Part shown: positions 34,263 to 43,713 of the stretch, piece after piece
Layout of the letters: each line of letters begins with the position of its first letter
Numbering within the stretch: the stretch's first letter is position 1
Assembly: GCF_030272615.1 (NCBI RefSeq)
Contig: NC_081414.1
Span: 6,767,001 to 6,831,000 of the forward strand
Direction: 5' to 3'
Origin: Cryptomeria japonica
Taxonomy: Eukaryota > Streptophyta > Pinopsida > Cupressales > Cupressaceae
Length of the DNA: 64,000 nt
Made by a program: the position numbers and the translations under genes
The notes under the pieces: generated by a model
What the model was told of the DNA's origin: nothing
The model's input: only the letters and a program-made list of their open reading frames with translations
The model's database searches: none

Positions 34263-37200
34263 AATGCAATTCAACATATAAACAAATTTCTAATCAAGTT
34301 CCTTCATCGTTAAGTGTTGTATAATCTTTGTAGTATCCTCATAGAGTGGTTGATACGTTGTAGAGCTTGTCTATGAGCTTTACGACCCAGACTGCCACAA
34401 GAGCGTTGTAAGGACTGGTAGGAAGAGCATTCCCCCGAATCGCTACAGTCCTCCTCAGCCAAGTCCAATGTTTAATGATCTACTTCCTAATCCAAGTTCC
34501 TAGCCTCTCACACCATTTTGATAGGGGATCATTGTCCATCTAGTTCACAATCAAATTCTCAGAATAACACCTCGACGAATTCTCCCATCTTCTCCTCCTG
34601 CCATCGATCATGACTCTGTTGTCACCCTTGAGTTTGATCGGATTCATATGTTAGAGCAGAACTTGAGAGATTTCGAAGGCTTCTTAAACCGGGAAAATGT
34701 CCTCCCCTAGGCTAGAAATGTTGTGAATACTCTGAGAGACATGCTGATCTCATACAGAAGAGGCCTAGAGATGTTGAGGGCATTAATCGTGATTGTTAAG
34801 AATCATGTGCCCTTAGCAAGTACTCCTCTCCGAGACAATTGGGTTGACACCTGTAGTTCTCAAATTGGTGTTTACATACCTGAGATGACAGTACACATGG
34901 TTGACTCCGCACCCACCATCCCTAGTATCAATGCTTCTACCATTCCCCTGGGTTATACTGGCATGGCTAGTAGTTTCACTACCACTTCTATCAACGCTGG
35001 TTCTGGTGTTGGTGCTATCCTTGATGGTGGTACTGGTCCTCATGCTACTGTTGGTGGAGGTGGTGGCATGCATGGTCCTCCTCCACCTCCTCCTCCGCCT
35101 GCTAATCCTGTCCTGAACACCATCTTGCAGAATATGGGACAATTGCAGCAGCAGCTCATGAACCTTGTGTCCGCCTCTGGCCAATCTTCGAAGCCTTCTT
35201 TCTATCGCAAGAGCCCGCTCGATATTATCATCCTTCCCCAAGCGCTAAGTCATTGAATTTTTATCGATTCAATGGAGATAGTGATAATAATGTGCACATT
35301 GATTCATTCATGTCTATGTGTAGTGATTACCATAGTTTAGATTTTGTCTTGCTTAAGCTTTTCTCGCGTTCCCTTAAGGGGACTACGTTAGAATGGTACA
35401 ACTCGTTACCTGATCATTCCATCCAGACATTTGACCAGCTTATGGATCTGTTCCTCAAACGGTTCTAGGCTAACATTGGTAGCAGGGTCACCATCGAAGA
35501 CCTTGTTCATTGTAAACAAAAGCCGAATGAGAAGGTTACAGATTTCATTTGTCGATATCAATCTATCTCTACCATAATGCCTTTTGCCCTACCTGATAGT
35601 GACTTGCAAAGAATGTTCATTGGAAATTTGTAGCCAACATTGAGGGAGAAATTGTCTCTTAACCAATATTAGAATTTCGCTAACCTGTGTTTTGCACTGA
35701 CTGATTACCAGCATACGATGACTCAGTTCAAAGAATCTACTTCGAACCCTCATACTGGTGTTTTGGGGGCATGTCCACAGACACCAGCGATCGTTGTTGC
35801 ACAGGAACCACAACATAATAGGGCCTTCACCAAGTTGAATGACTCCTATTTAAGCATAATGCAAAAATTGCTAAAAGACAATCCCATAACCCTTCTGGAG
35901 ATTAGACCTTTGCCTGACAACAGACCATACCCACGTTGGTATGATGGTTCTAAATTCTGTCAATATCACCGTGTGCTTGGTCATGACACTGAGCATTGTT
36001 ATTGTCTTAGGCATATAGTCCAAGACCACATCAATAGTGGAGCTATAAAGGTCGGTGATAGGAAACATAAATCCAATAAGTCTGTTGATAAGACAAACAG
36101 TGAGTTGCAAATTTACACAGATCCTTTTCCGCCGCATTCGTCTAGCTTTATCTCTGCATCATATTTAGGTCTAATATCAGATGATGGCCCATACGTTAAT
36201 ATGGTTACTATTACTCTGATCTCGCCTCCTAGCCAGAAGACGAAAATCTCTAACATATCATTCACCCTTCTAGATGCCCCATATTGTGGAGAGCCTACCC
36301 CTCTATACATCCCTGCATAGCTAAATGGTCAAACTATCACGGGTGTGATGGTTGACCCTTTGTGCAGAGTTGTCATCACAAAGGAGACTTTGTTCATAAA
36401 TGAATGGCATAGGCCAAGATATGATGAGTGTCATGTTACCTTGAGAACACATAATGGGTTGTCTCTTTCTCCTTTGGGTAGTATCACCTTGATGGTCCTC
36501 GTGGGACCTGTTGATGGTGTTTTTACACACTATGCAACACATAATAAAATACTAAGTATTCTATCCTCTCTTGAACAAAGACTCCCAAATGCTAAGTTGC
36601 GTGATCAAGTGGGACGACTCCAAGGTTCTCGAATGTCAAGTCTTGCCGTGCTCTTGGATAGACTCAGTTGTATATGATGTGATAATGTGTGGATCACAAG
36701 GTGGACTTACGTTGAATGCCTAAATGCTCAAATGATGCTGGAACGTAGGACTTCACTTATTTAAAAAAAAAGGAAAAAAGGATAGGGTTGAGGAAGCTAT
36801 TCTAACTCTAATAATGTAAGAGCAAAGGGCAATCTTTGATGAAATTCAACTAAGTCTTGCTTCAACATGCAATGAACGTCTCCACAAGGCTAGTGCGATC
36901 TCCTAAGGATAGCTTTATGATTTTCAAATCATCACCACAAGCATAGACACCATCAAGTTGATGTATATCAATGAAGAAGCGATAATTGAAGTTAAGCTTG
37001 GCTAAATTGATCCAGTTGACTACGCAAGGCACTTTACCATTGGCAAAATGTTAGTAGTATGGATATAAGAATTTCATGATTGATCATACACAAAGTCTTT
37101 CGTTCATCTAACAACATGAAAACAAATTGAGAAGCAGAGACCATGCGAATTGTTGAATCAACATATCTTCAATGAAGTTTACATGCTTCTTACAACAATA

Positions 37201-40200
37201 TCTTGGCAACAATCTTTGCCTTCTCTTCCTCCTCTACTTCAATTATTTTCTGCTCTACTACTTTCTTGAACTCTGTCTATGATTGAACTATGTTTACCAC
37301 TACGAATCACTTTAGATTAAAGAGTAACAGAATGGAAATACACATATATTATTCATAAAGCAGTTCGCAGAACATAACAAAAATCACAATATGGCCAGAA
37401 TGATGTCTTTATTGCATCAGGCAAAATGGATGTACAATAATCACTAATGTCGGGGTTCCCTTACAACGCAGCATATATACTACTCGGAGGTTGGCGGAGA
37501 CACCAACCGTCGCAAATTGCCAACTAACCCCTACGGGAACACCACATGGCCAATTAACTAACATAAACAAAATATTATTCCTAAGTTGACATTTACCGCC
37601 AACATCATCCCCCCCCCCCCCCCCCCAAAAAAAGTAGTCTTCCAAACAACGAAAAAAAAATGGGAGCTCATCTAACCTACTAAACTACTACTGGTGAGAA
37701 GGATTAGATGGCGTCCCTAACAAAACTGAAGACTAGGAAGTGCTCGACTGCTGCTGGAGACGCTGCATGCGCTAGGTAGCTGCCAATTCCCGTTCCCGTG
37801 CAGTTTTGACCATGTAGGCAGCTTCAATAACCTTGTTGCGTGCTTTTTGCAACTCTTCACCCTGTCCCTTCAGTTGCTCCTCCTTTCATGCCAAGTTCGC
37901 CTCCAACTCCGCCACCTTGGCCTTTCGCTGGGCCTTCTGGTTGTCTTTGGTGACTAACTCCTGCCTGTACATCACCACCGTTTTCTCCAAAGATGTCACC
38001 CGTGAATGCTCCTGGGCCAACTGTTCCTAGCTCTTATGACTATGATGAGCCAGTGTCTTCATTGTTGCCTCTGCCACACATACTGCCTGGTCTCATTGTG
38101 CGGTGACTGCTTCCATCCAGACTACTGCCATTCTTCGGTATTTCAGGACTAGATCCTGAAAGGCAATCTCCATCCCACGTAGGGATACACAAATGCCATG
38201 CCCATCATCTACCACCAGGGTGGCCCTCCATGTGTCCAACATCTCCTGAGTTTTAGATTTCGGCCATCCCCTAGCTGTAAAGCATCGAAAAAATTCCCCT
38301 TCATATCCCTCCTTCATGAATGATAGGAGTCGCTACGCCACCCTGGCAATGCAAGGATCATGCCCAACATCAATATCCTTCACAGTGTGGCCCACATGGC
38401 TCATAAATTTGGCCATCCCTTCCAATTGAGACACACATTACTGCATAGCACCGAAGGGATCCTCTGGGTTGGCTCTAGGCAAACGTAGCACCAATTCCTC
38501 TGTCTCGGGAGAGGAGGATTCCTCCCCTCCTGCCTGCATACCAACCTCCTGCAACTCTTGTCATGCCTGCAGTGCCCTTCCTAGATCTTGTTCGCCCGAT
38601 GGAAGTTCCATTCTGCCATAGGGCTCCATATCGCCAAATGATGACAGTGCCCCTCCGCCAAGTCTGCCAAATGGCAGTTCCATTCCACAAAGTTTGCCAA
38701 GTTGCGTCCTACTTGGTAACTTTGGTAGGTTCGCCACCAAAACGCCCAATGTCTCCAACAGCCATGAATCAATTGTCTCTTCTTGCCCTTCAGCACCTCT
38801 AGTGGGGTTGAATTGTGTGAATGTCACTCTTGCCATGGGTGTCGTCCTGGATGGCGGTGATGCCTCCACAATCACCCGTTCTTGAGATTTTGAATTTGCC
38901 CTATCTTGAGGAGATTTTTCATTAGTTTTCAACATCTCCTATTTTTTAGGAACTTCCCAAAATTAGGGTTCCGGGGTCCAGGAGAGAGAATTCTCTCTCG
39001 AATCCAAATCTATCAAAATTTTGAAATTTCGATGCCTAATGGATTTTATTTTTTAAATTCCCGAGGGGATTTTTTCCTTCTGGTTCATCCTTGACCCTCA
39101 ATTTTCTTTGCCTTGGAAAATTTCTATCTCTTTGACTTGGGCATGGAAAATTCACCTTGATGGAGGAAATTTCAACTTTTCAAGTTTTTCCTTAACGCCT
39201 TGATTTTGGCACCATTCTCAACAATTGGGTGCCATTTTTCTCTTGTGAAGGAATTTTCTACTTTTCTTATTTTCCATACCACCCTTGTTTGAGCACGTTT
39301 CACTCTTCCTTGGGCACTAGAAGCACTTGGGCAAGGAATTTTCACTTTTTGATTTTTCCATGGGCCCTTGATTTTGGCACCCTCACTAGGGCGCTATTTC
39401 TCCTTGGTGAAGGAATTTCCCATATTTTCCATTTTCCACGCCTATCGCATTTTGGCACTCTTCTCCACCTTTGGGCGCCATTTCACCTATGCCAAGGAAT
39501 TTGGCATTTCTTTCAACTTTCCATGCCTTAATCATTTTGGCGCTCCTCTCTGTGCATGGGCACTATATCACTATCAAGGAGTAAATTTGACTTGTTTTGG
39601 ATTTTCCATGACAACCTCCTTTTAGCGCCCTTACTGGGACTTGGGCACTATTTGGGAATGAGGAAGGAATTTGAACATTTTCCACCTTTCCTTGACCACC
39701 TTGTTTTAGCGCTAGACTCCTGACTAGGGCGTTGTTTCCACTTGGCCAAGAAATTTTTACTTTTGAGCATTTTCCTTGCTTTATCCATCTTGGCACTCAT
39801 CTCCTAGCATGGGCCCTGTTTTCACTTCATGAAGATATTTTGTGATCTTTTAATTTTCCATGGCTAACCCATTTTGGCGCCCTTGCCTAGCGTTTGGGGG
39901 CCAATTCCACCTCGTCAAGGAATTTGCACGTTTTTCAATTTTCCATGAAGACCTTGATTTGGTGCCCTACCTAGGACATGGATGCCAAAATCACTTGGTC
40001 AAGGAATTTTACCTTTTTCCATCTTCCCTGACTTAGCCAATTTTGAATATTACCAGATTGAAATGCCATTTTGGGGAATTGAAGTGAATATTGCTAGACT
40101 TAGAAGATTTTCACTCTTTACACTTCTGGAATGGATGCTCACACTTAGCCATTTTTTTATCAATTTAGCCTGCTTTTTGACTTTCCGGATTTGGGAGTGT

Positions 40201-43200
40201 TCAAGAATGCTCAATCTTCAGTGTCTGCCTGCGAAAAACTTGCCACAAATGGAATTTCCAAAAATAGAAAGTGTTTCAAAACGTTAGGACTACGGCAAAA
40301 TGGGACGCAGGGACACTTACTAAAAATAGAAACTTACTAAAAAATAGAAATTACTAAAAACAGTAAGTTTTTTTTTGGCAAAATTAGACCAATCCAAGAG
40401 GCAGTGAAATCCCTAAAATATAAGAACTTTCTAAAAATAGAAAGTTGCTCAGAATTCGCTCAAATTTCACGTGCAGGTTCCTTGAAGGGTCCTGATTCCA
40501 ATGCAACACTCACTTTTTCCAAAACCCAAAGGAAAGGCCTCAAATTCAGGTCTGAAGGTCAAAACCCTAAAACAGACAAAACATGCTCCATACTTAGCCA
40601 AATTTGCTCAAACGAGCTGCAGATTTGATCAAACTGACCCCCAAACACTTGCAAACCCAGAGGACTGATGAGACAGCTGCGAAAAGACCCAAAGAACCAA
40701 AACCAAATGACCAAGAGGACCTAAAAAGTAGGGGGTCCCCATTTGCAATGGGGCAATGTGTGAAAACATCACAACACTAAGAAGAAATGGAGTGTATATC
40801 ATTGTGAAAGAAAATTTGAGTGGAGTATCTGCAATTCTGATGGTCAGGTATAACAGTGGCAATTCCATAGTCTTTACTTTGTGATTGTTATTCTCATAAC
40901 AGTATATTCTCCAAAAGTTTATACATAACTCATTTGTGGTGTTACAAAAGTGACAGTACTGAAGTCATAATTTGCAGATTACTAGTTTTGATAATGTTGT
41001 TAAAAAGCTTTGTTTGCAGATCTGTGTGTTAGTGTTTCCTTACTCAAAATATTCAAAGATAGATTACTATTCAGATTGTCAAAGATTGTCTGCATGTTTT
41101 AACACTGTAAAGTTCGGTGCATTTGAAGTTGAAATCAGTAATATTTTGTAACTGTATTGTTCCTGGAGTTGGTGCTCTAAGGTTATTGAGTTGGTGCTCA
41201 AAGGTTTTGAACTGTGAGTTGGTGCTCTTAGAAAAGGGGTTGGGTGACTCCTTAGGGTTGGTGCCCTTAAACATTGTAATTGGAATTTTAACTGTGAGGC
41301 TGGATTAGGACAATAGATCCTAACAGCATTTCTCACCATGGTTTTTCCCATCTTGGGTTTCTACGTAATCTCTTGTGCATTGGTTTCTTTGTATGGGTGT
41401 ATCTTCCAGATTTCAGTTTGGTGCTTTTATTTCAGAATTATGTTTATAAACTTTGAATAAGATTTACAAAGGATTAATTGGATAAGAATTTAAAGTTTTA
41501 TTTACTACTGATTCATCCCCCCCCACCTCTCAATAGTAAATTTGTGTTCTACAAAAGTTACTTTCTGACAAACTAAAATTAATTATTTGATTTTCCTTTT
41601 TTACCACTCATTCGCAGACTCAGACTCAGAGAGTACTCAGTAAGCCTAGAATTTTTGGCTAAGGAAATACTCAGAAAATACTCGATAAAAACTAGGCAAC
41701 TTAGAGAGTACTAAAAATTAGAATTTCTTAAAAGCACATATATTTTTTGCAAATTCAATTGCAAAATGTATTAAATTAAAAATTGGCATCTCAAAATAGA
41801 AAATGCAAGGTTTTATAGCCAAAAAAAACATGTGAAAAATGTATTTTAACCATCATTTTACCCCATCAGCATTTTTATCCACGTTTTTCTTGTGTCTAAA
41901 AACTTGCGAAGCAAAAAAAATAGAGCATACTTGGCAACTCAGAGAGTACTTGTAGAGTCTACAAACTATGCTTTACCACCCCATTAGCCCATGTAAAACA
42001 TTAAGGAAATAAGCTAAGGGTCTTCAATAAACTTATGCCTAAAAAGGGGACAAGATAGGTTATGTGATGTAACTTTTAGGATTTATTAAGAAAGATCCTA
42101 TTATTAAGTCATGAGGCAAACATTTGACCTTTGCACCAATATTTGAAGACACATACAAGCTTACGGATCATAAGGGGCTTCACAATTAAGACCACATTGA
42201 GTTACAATGCTTACATCTTACCATATCCATCTGAAGCAAGTCCTGCCATACGTTTTATTGTGCATTTCACATTGTACTTGCTGGTTAGCACATAACATTT
42301 TATTTGCTTGCACTCACCATTAAAGCATCATTCAAATTTCATCCTACATTGAAGAGCAGCTAGCTTAATCCCGGATAAAGATTTGACTCAAGAGAGTGTG
42401 GTAGTAGATTGAAACTGGTCAGCACATAACATTTTATTTGCTTGCACTCACCATTAAAGCATCATTCAAATTTCATCCTACATTGAAGAGCAGCTAGCTT
42501 AATCCCGGATAAAGATTTGACTCAAGAGAGTGTGGTAGTAGATTGAAACTGGTCAGCACATAACATTTTATTTGCTTGCACTCACCATTAAAGTATCACT
42601 CAAATTTCATCCTACATTGAAGAGCAGCTAGCTTAATCCCGGATAAAGATTTGACTCAAGAGAGTGTGGTAGTAGATTGAAAAGCATCATTTTCTGTATT
42701 GGCTCAGAAGATGGTAATCAATTCTGCACACTGATTCTCCCTATGATACATTGTAATCAAGGACTGCAGTTCACTCTGTTGTAAGATCTTGTGGCAAAGG
42801 TTGTGAATATAATTCAGCCTATTAATCAATAAGATCATTGTTCCATCTATTGTTGTGTCATTGTGGTTTCTGATGTGTAATGTCGTTGCACTTGCTGCAT
42901 GATTAGATAGTTCTTATCTGAACCCATCCATGACTGCATCAGTGGATTTAAGTTTCTTTCTAACAGACAAACTAAACACCAATAGAAGAAATAGGAAATA
43001 AAGAAACTTACACAAGCTGAGGAGAATGAAGTGCTGAAAATGAATAAAGCCTTTTATCTGCCATCAGTCCAATATGACCAAATAAAGCCTCACCGGCATA
43101 TAACTGCAAAATAAATTCTAAGGTAAGATTCTTCAAATACCCATTTTTGTGATAATATCTATTTCAGTAAGAGAGAATACCTTTTCTTGCCGCTGCTTGT

Positions 43201-43273
43201 TAAGCCATTCTGGAATGGTATTAGCGTATGCCAAAGTCTCTTCAGCGGTAGATGAAACATAAAAGATGGGAAC
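22450..43273 (-). CDS. INTS9: Integrator complex subunit 9 homologue, C-terminal half (6 exons)
   Basis: INTS9 is the non-catalytic metallo-beta-lactamase/beta-CASP partner of INTS11 in the nuclear Integrator complex, which cleaves snRNA precursors and attenuates transcription. Exons on the minus strand: 43273-43181, 43103-43012, 24020-23900, 23662-23577, 23172-23121 and 22989-22450. All junctions are GT-AG and all phases fit, giving about 327 residues to a TGA. Segments matching the animal family include [12 protein letters not shown] and PEWLNKQ (beta-CASP region), [32 protein letters not shown], then LVMFPEAL and the C-terminal domain that binds INTS11 ([14 protein letters not shown] ... 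HILIKADD). The animal protein is near 660 residues, so the N-terminal half lies on undetected exons. The family call is from remembered sequence; intact splicing and frame favour a working gene. Confidence 0.88.
23121..23172 (-). CDS. INTS9: INTS9 exon e
   Basis: 52 bp, acceptor ATTTTTAG, donor ATG then GTGAG. It encodes [17 protein letters not shown]. Confidence 0.88.
23577..23662 (-). CDS. INTS9: INTS9 exon d
   Basis: 86 bp, acceptor GTTTACAG, donor GAG then GTACAT. It encodes [18 protein letters not shown] and [10 protein letters not shown]. Confidence 0.88.
23900..24020 (-). CDS. INTS9: INTS9 exon c
   Basis: 121 bp. Acceptor GGAAGCAG at 24021-24028 was chosen because it keeps phase with exon b. 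An upstream AG (CTAATAG, ending at 24034) would shift the frame. It encodes [19 protein letters not shown] and ends LLVVVE before a GTTTGT donor. Confidence 0.82.
25310..25405. mobile_element. hAT-like MITE fragment
   Basis: It ends GTCAACTATG and carries GAGTTTTTCCCGAGTC and ATTGCCAAGTC, matching the right part of the element at 27769-28312. A left terminus could not be placed, so it is partial. Confidence 0.5.
26901..27476 (+). other. Uncharacterised ORFs in the intron
   Basis: A 151-codon ORF (26901-27356) and an overlapping 78-codon ORF in another frame. No domain is recognised. They lie upstream of the coding-like Lys/Glu-rich stretch and may belong to the same decayed element. Confidence 0.2.
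27500..29300 (+). pseudogene. Uncharacterised coding-like remnant, interrupted by a MITE
   Basis: Broken plus-strand frames rich in Lys, Glu and Ser occur: a segment near 27520-27610 ([20 protein letters not shown]), one at 28564-28755, and a 137-codon ORF at 28878-29291 ending [16 protein letters not shown]. The hAT-like element 27769-28312 splits the region. The composition suggests a helical, gag-like or nuclear protein, but I recognise no family. It ends about 0.3 kb before chromovirus 3' terminal sequence, though a link is unproven. Confidence 0.25.
27769..28312. mobile_element. hAT-like MITE (544 bp)
   Basis: The ends are CAAGGTTGAAAAA and TTTTTCAACTATG, so the terminal inverted repeat is about CAwrGTTGAAAAA. 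The flanks are GTTTCGAT and GTTTCAAT, an 8-bp target duplication with one change. The 8-bp duplication and CA...TG ends fit the hAT superfamily. There is no transposase. Confidence 0.65.
29575..30142 (+). mobile_element. Chromovirus 3' end and LTR fragment
   Basis: GAGCACAAGCAATCTTTGGG, then a purine run and TGTAATGTCCCC at 29609, closely resembles the pol terminus and 3' LTR start of the chromovirus near 58242 (minus strand). The LTR is cut by another LTR start at 30143. Confidence 0.6.
30143..31586 (+). repeat. Gypsy-type LTR or leader, copy L
   Basis: It begins TGTGATGTCCCCATC. Its last 398 bp (31189-31586) are repeated at 33931-34338. The exact end of the LTR could not be found. ORFs inside are short. 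Confidence 0.45.
31587..33111 (-). pseudogene. Copia gag-protease-integrase remnant
   Basis: Starting at the ATG at 33111 (MASLTNLML), the frame shows the gag N-terminus ([11 protein letters not shown]), the gag core (32916-32527, with [14 protein letters not shown]), a CCHC knuckle [14 protein letters not shown] near 32360, a protease active site decayed to [10 protein letters not shown] near 32180, then [17 protein letters not shown] and the HHCC-type [11 protein letters not shown] ... CEAC. Many in-frame stops occur, so it is dead. It is the same lineage as the small element at 46470-47787, which shares the VAEH and FAF segments after the knuckle. Confidence 0.85.
33714..33729 (-). other. 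Copia primer-binding site
   Basis: The minus strand reads TGGTATCAGAGCCAAG directly after the LTR end at 33730. Confidence 0.8.
33730..33930 (-). repeat. Copia 5' LTR, 201 bp, TATTA...TAATA ends
   Basis: On the minus strand it starts TATTAGAATAATAC and ends GCGTAATA before the primer-binding site. It lacks TG...CA ends. An original end of ACA mutated to ATA cannot be excluded. Confidence 0.65.
33931..34338 (+). repeat. Gypsy-type LTR or leader, copy R
   Basis: It repeats 31189-31586, diverged by several percent and with a longer (TA)n run. It begins GTTAGCGTG exactly at the copia LTR end and runs into a gypsy leader. Confidence 0.7.
34645..36508 (+). pseudogene. Ty3/gypsy gag and partial protease
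   Basis: A 177-codon ORF (34723-35256) carries an N-terminal gag region with a Gly- and Pro-rich stretch, including eight prolines near 35080. A frameshift near 35240 leads to the gag core: [44 protein letters not shown] third part has a CxxH...C knuckle-like [16 protein letters not shown] near 35960. The frame then enters a protease-like region ([17 protein letters not shown], then [14 protein letters not shown]) in which the usual DSG is degenerate. It is cut at 36508 by G1. Several stops mark it as dead. Confidence 0.75.
37472..37479 (-). promoter_or_regulatory. Possible TATA box of G1
   Basis: The minus strand reads GTATATATGC about 0.25 kb downstream of the ORF end, matching the layout in G2. 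It is a weaker match than in S1 or G2. Confidence 0.3.
37607..37626 (+). repeat. Poly-C run
   Basis: A homopolymer run of about 18-19 C followed by A's; it will be unstable in sequencing. Confidence 0.8.
37733..38935 (-). pseudogene. ORF inside giant LTR G1, seven stops and no frameshift
   Basis: From ATG 38935 one frame can be followed for about 400 codons to TAG at 37733. It has seven internal stops but no frameshift. The N-terminal third contains [15 protein letters not shown]. The middle has [14 protein letters not shown] and a helical segment. The last third is a strong coiled coil ([34 protein letters not shown]). I do not recognise the family. It lies between the conserved U3 part and the possible TATA box, in the same place as the ORF in G2. 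Confidence 0.5.
40777..41553 (+). repeat. Copia LTR 3' portion
   Basis: The tail ATTCATCCCCCCCCACCTCT followed by GTGTTCTACA is the copia LTR-end pattern. Inside are four GTTGGTGC(T/C)C words (41165-41270). Its start is lost at the G1 boundary. Confidence 0.55.
41608..41971. mobile_element. hAT-like MITE (364 bp)
   Basis: It is flanked by TTTACCAC at 41600-41607 and 41972-41979 (8-bp duplication). The subterminal regions carry inverted ACTCAGAGAGTACT / GAGAGTACTTG words and end ACTATG, as in the element at 27769. Confidence 0.55.
42287..42683 (+). repeat. 134-bp tandem triplication
   Basis: Three copies of a unit starting AGCACATAACATTTTATTTG begin at 42287, 42421 and 42555. Copies 1 and 2 are nearly identical and copy 3 differs at a few bases, so the duplication is recent. 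It lies in the INTS9 intron. Confidence 0.9.
42690..42966 (+). repeat. Possible LTR tail
   Basis: Composition and words (CAATAAGATCATTG, then TTTCTAACA) resemble the R-U5 part of a copia LTR, but no partner was found. It ends about 45 bp before INTS9 exon b. Confidence 0.25.
43012..43103 (-). CDS. INTS9: INTS9 exon b
   Basis: 92 bp. The acceptor is TTTTGCAG and the donor is GT then GTAAGTTTC. It begins [12 protein letters not shown] and leaves two bases of a Val codon. The preceding intron is only 77 bp; the following one is 18,991 bp. Confidence 0.85.
43181..43273 (-). CDS. INTS9: INTS9 exon a (most 5' seen)
   Basis: 93 bp, 31 codons, phase 0 at both ends. The acceptor is GGCAG before GTTCCC and the donor is AAG then GTATTC. 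It encodes [16 protein letters not shown] through NKQRQEK. Confidence 0.85.
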
Positions 43274-43614
43274 CTGCCTATCAATGTTTAGTTTAGCACA
43301 CAAGAAAAGAAATTAGGATCAAAAACTTACCTACCACTTGCGAAAATCTTCTCCAATTATAAAGACCAGCATAAAGTCCCTTGTGATCAACAAAGATGGA
43401 CAATATATAATAATACAAATTTAAAGCATTATATTTAATGAATGAACACAATTTCATAGACGAAATGTGTTTTTAAAAACAAAACAAAATGCAAGAAACA
43501 TGTAGGGATGCATTTCAGGGACAGTAGTATGAGGGTCATTTTTGGGGGACGGCGGGTTGGAATATGGTTGGCATGTAAGCTTCTATAGACCTCATCCAAC
43601 ATCATTTTAACACT
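43274..43614. other. INTS9: INTS9 upstream intron, no exon identified
   Basis: The acceptor of exon a ends here. A good donor-like GGTAG/GTAAG lies near 43330 on the minus strand, but the sequence before it does not give an INTS9-like frame, so no exon is called. Confidence 0.4.
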
Positions 43615-43713
43615 GTCATGTTATATTTACTGCTGCTATATTTTTGATCATGAGACAGTCAAATTTCTACGAGTCCGTGAACAGAAATATAGCAGCAGTA
43701 AATATAACATGAC
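43615..43713. repeat. Perfect 29-bp inverted repeat (hairpin)
   Basis: The arms at 43615-43643 and 43685-43713 are exact reverse complements (core TTATATTTACTGCTGCTATA), with a 41-bp loop. It could be a MITE core or a foldback RNA gene. Confidence 0.85.

Larger units (their letters stand above)
36509..40776 (-). mobile_element. G1: giant LTR with an internal ORF (4268 bp)
   Basis: The left end TGTTGATGGTGTTTTTACAC resembles those of S1, G2 and G3, and the right end ATCACAACA with CCCCATTTGCAATGGGG matches that of S1. From 38910 to 40776 it aligns to S1 11560-13072. Between the shared parts lies 1.2 kb of minus-strand coding sequence absent from S1. The flanks do not give a matching target duplication (GGACC against CTAAG), so it may be rearranged. 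Confidence 0.6.
24021..43011 (-). other. INTS9: 18,991-bp INTS9 intron filled with transposons
   Basis: The donor is GTAAG at 43011 and the acceptor GGAAGCAG ends at 24021. The neighbouring introns are 77, 237, 404 and 131 bp. At least seven separate mobile-element pieces lie inside it, on both strands. The stretch 24034-26900, apart from one hAT-like fragment, shows no recognisable element or gene. Confidence 0.85.

Noticed and set aside
43320-43400. Possible INTS9 exon before a GTAAG donor
   Set aside because: No frame gives an INTS9-like peptide, and the best frame has a stop nine codons before the donor.
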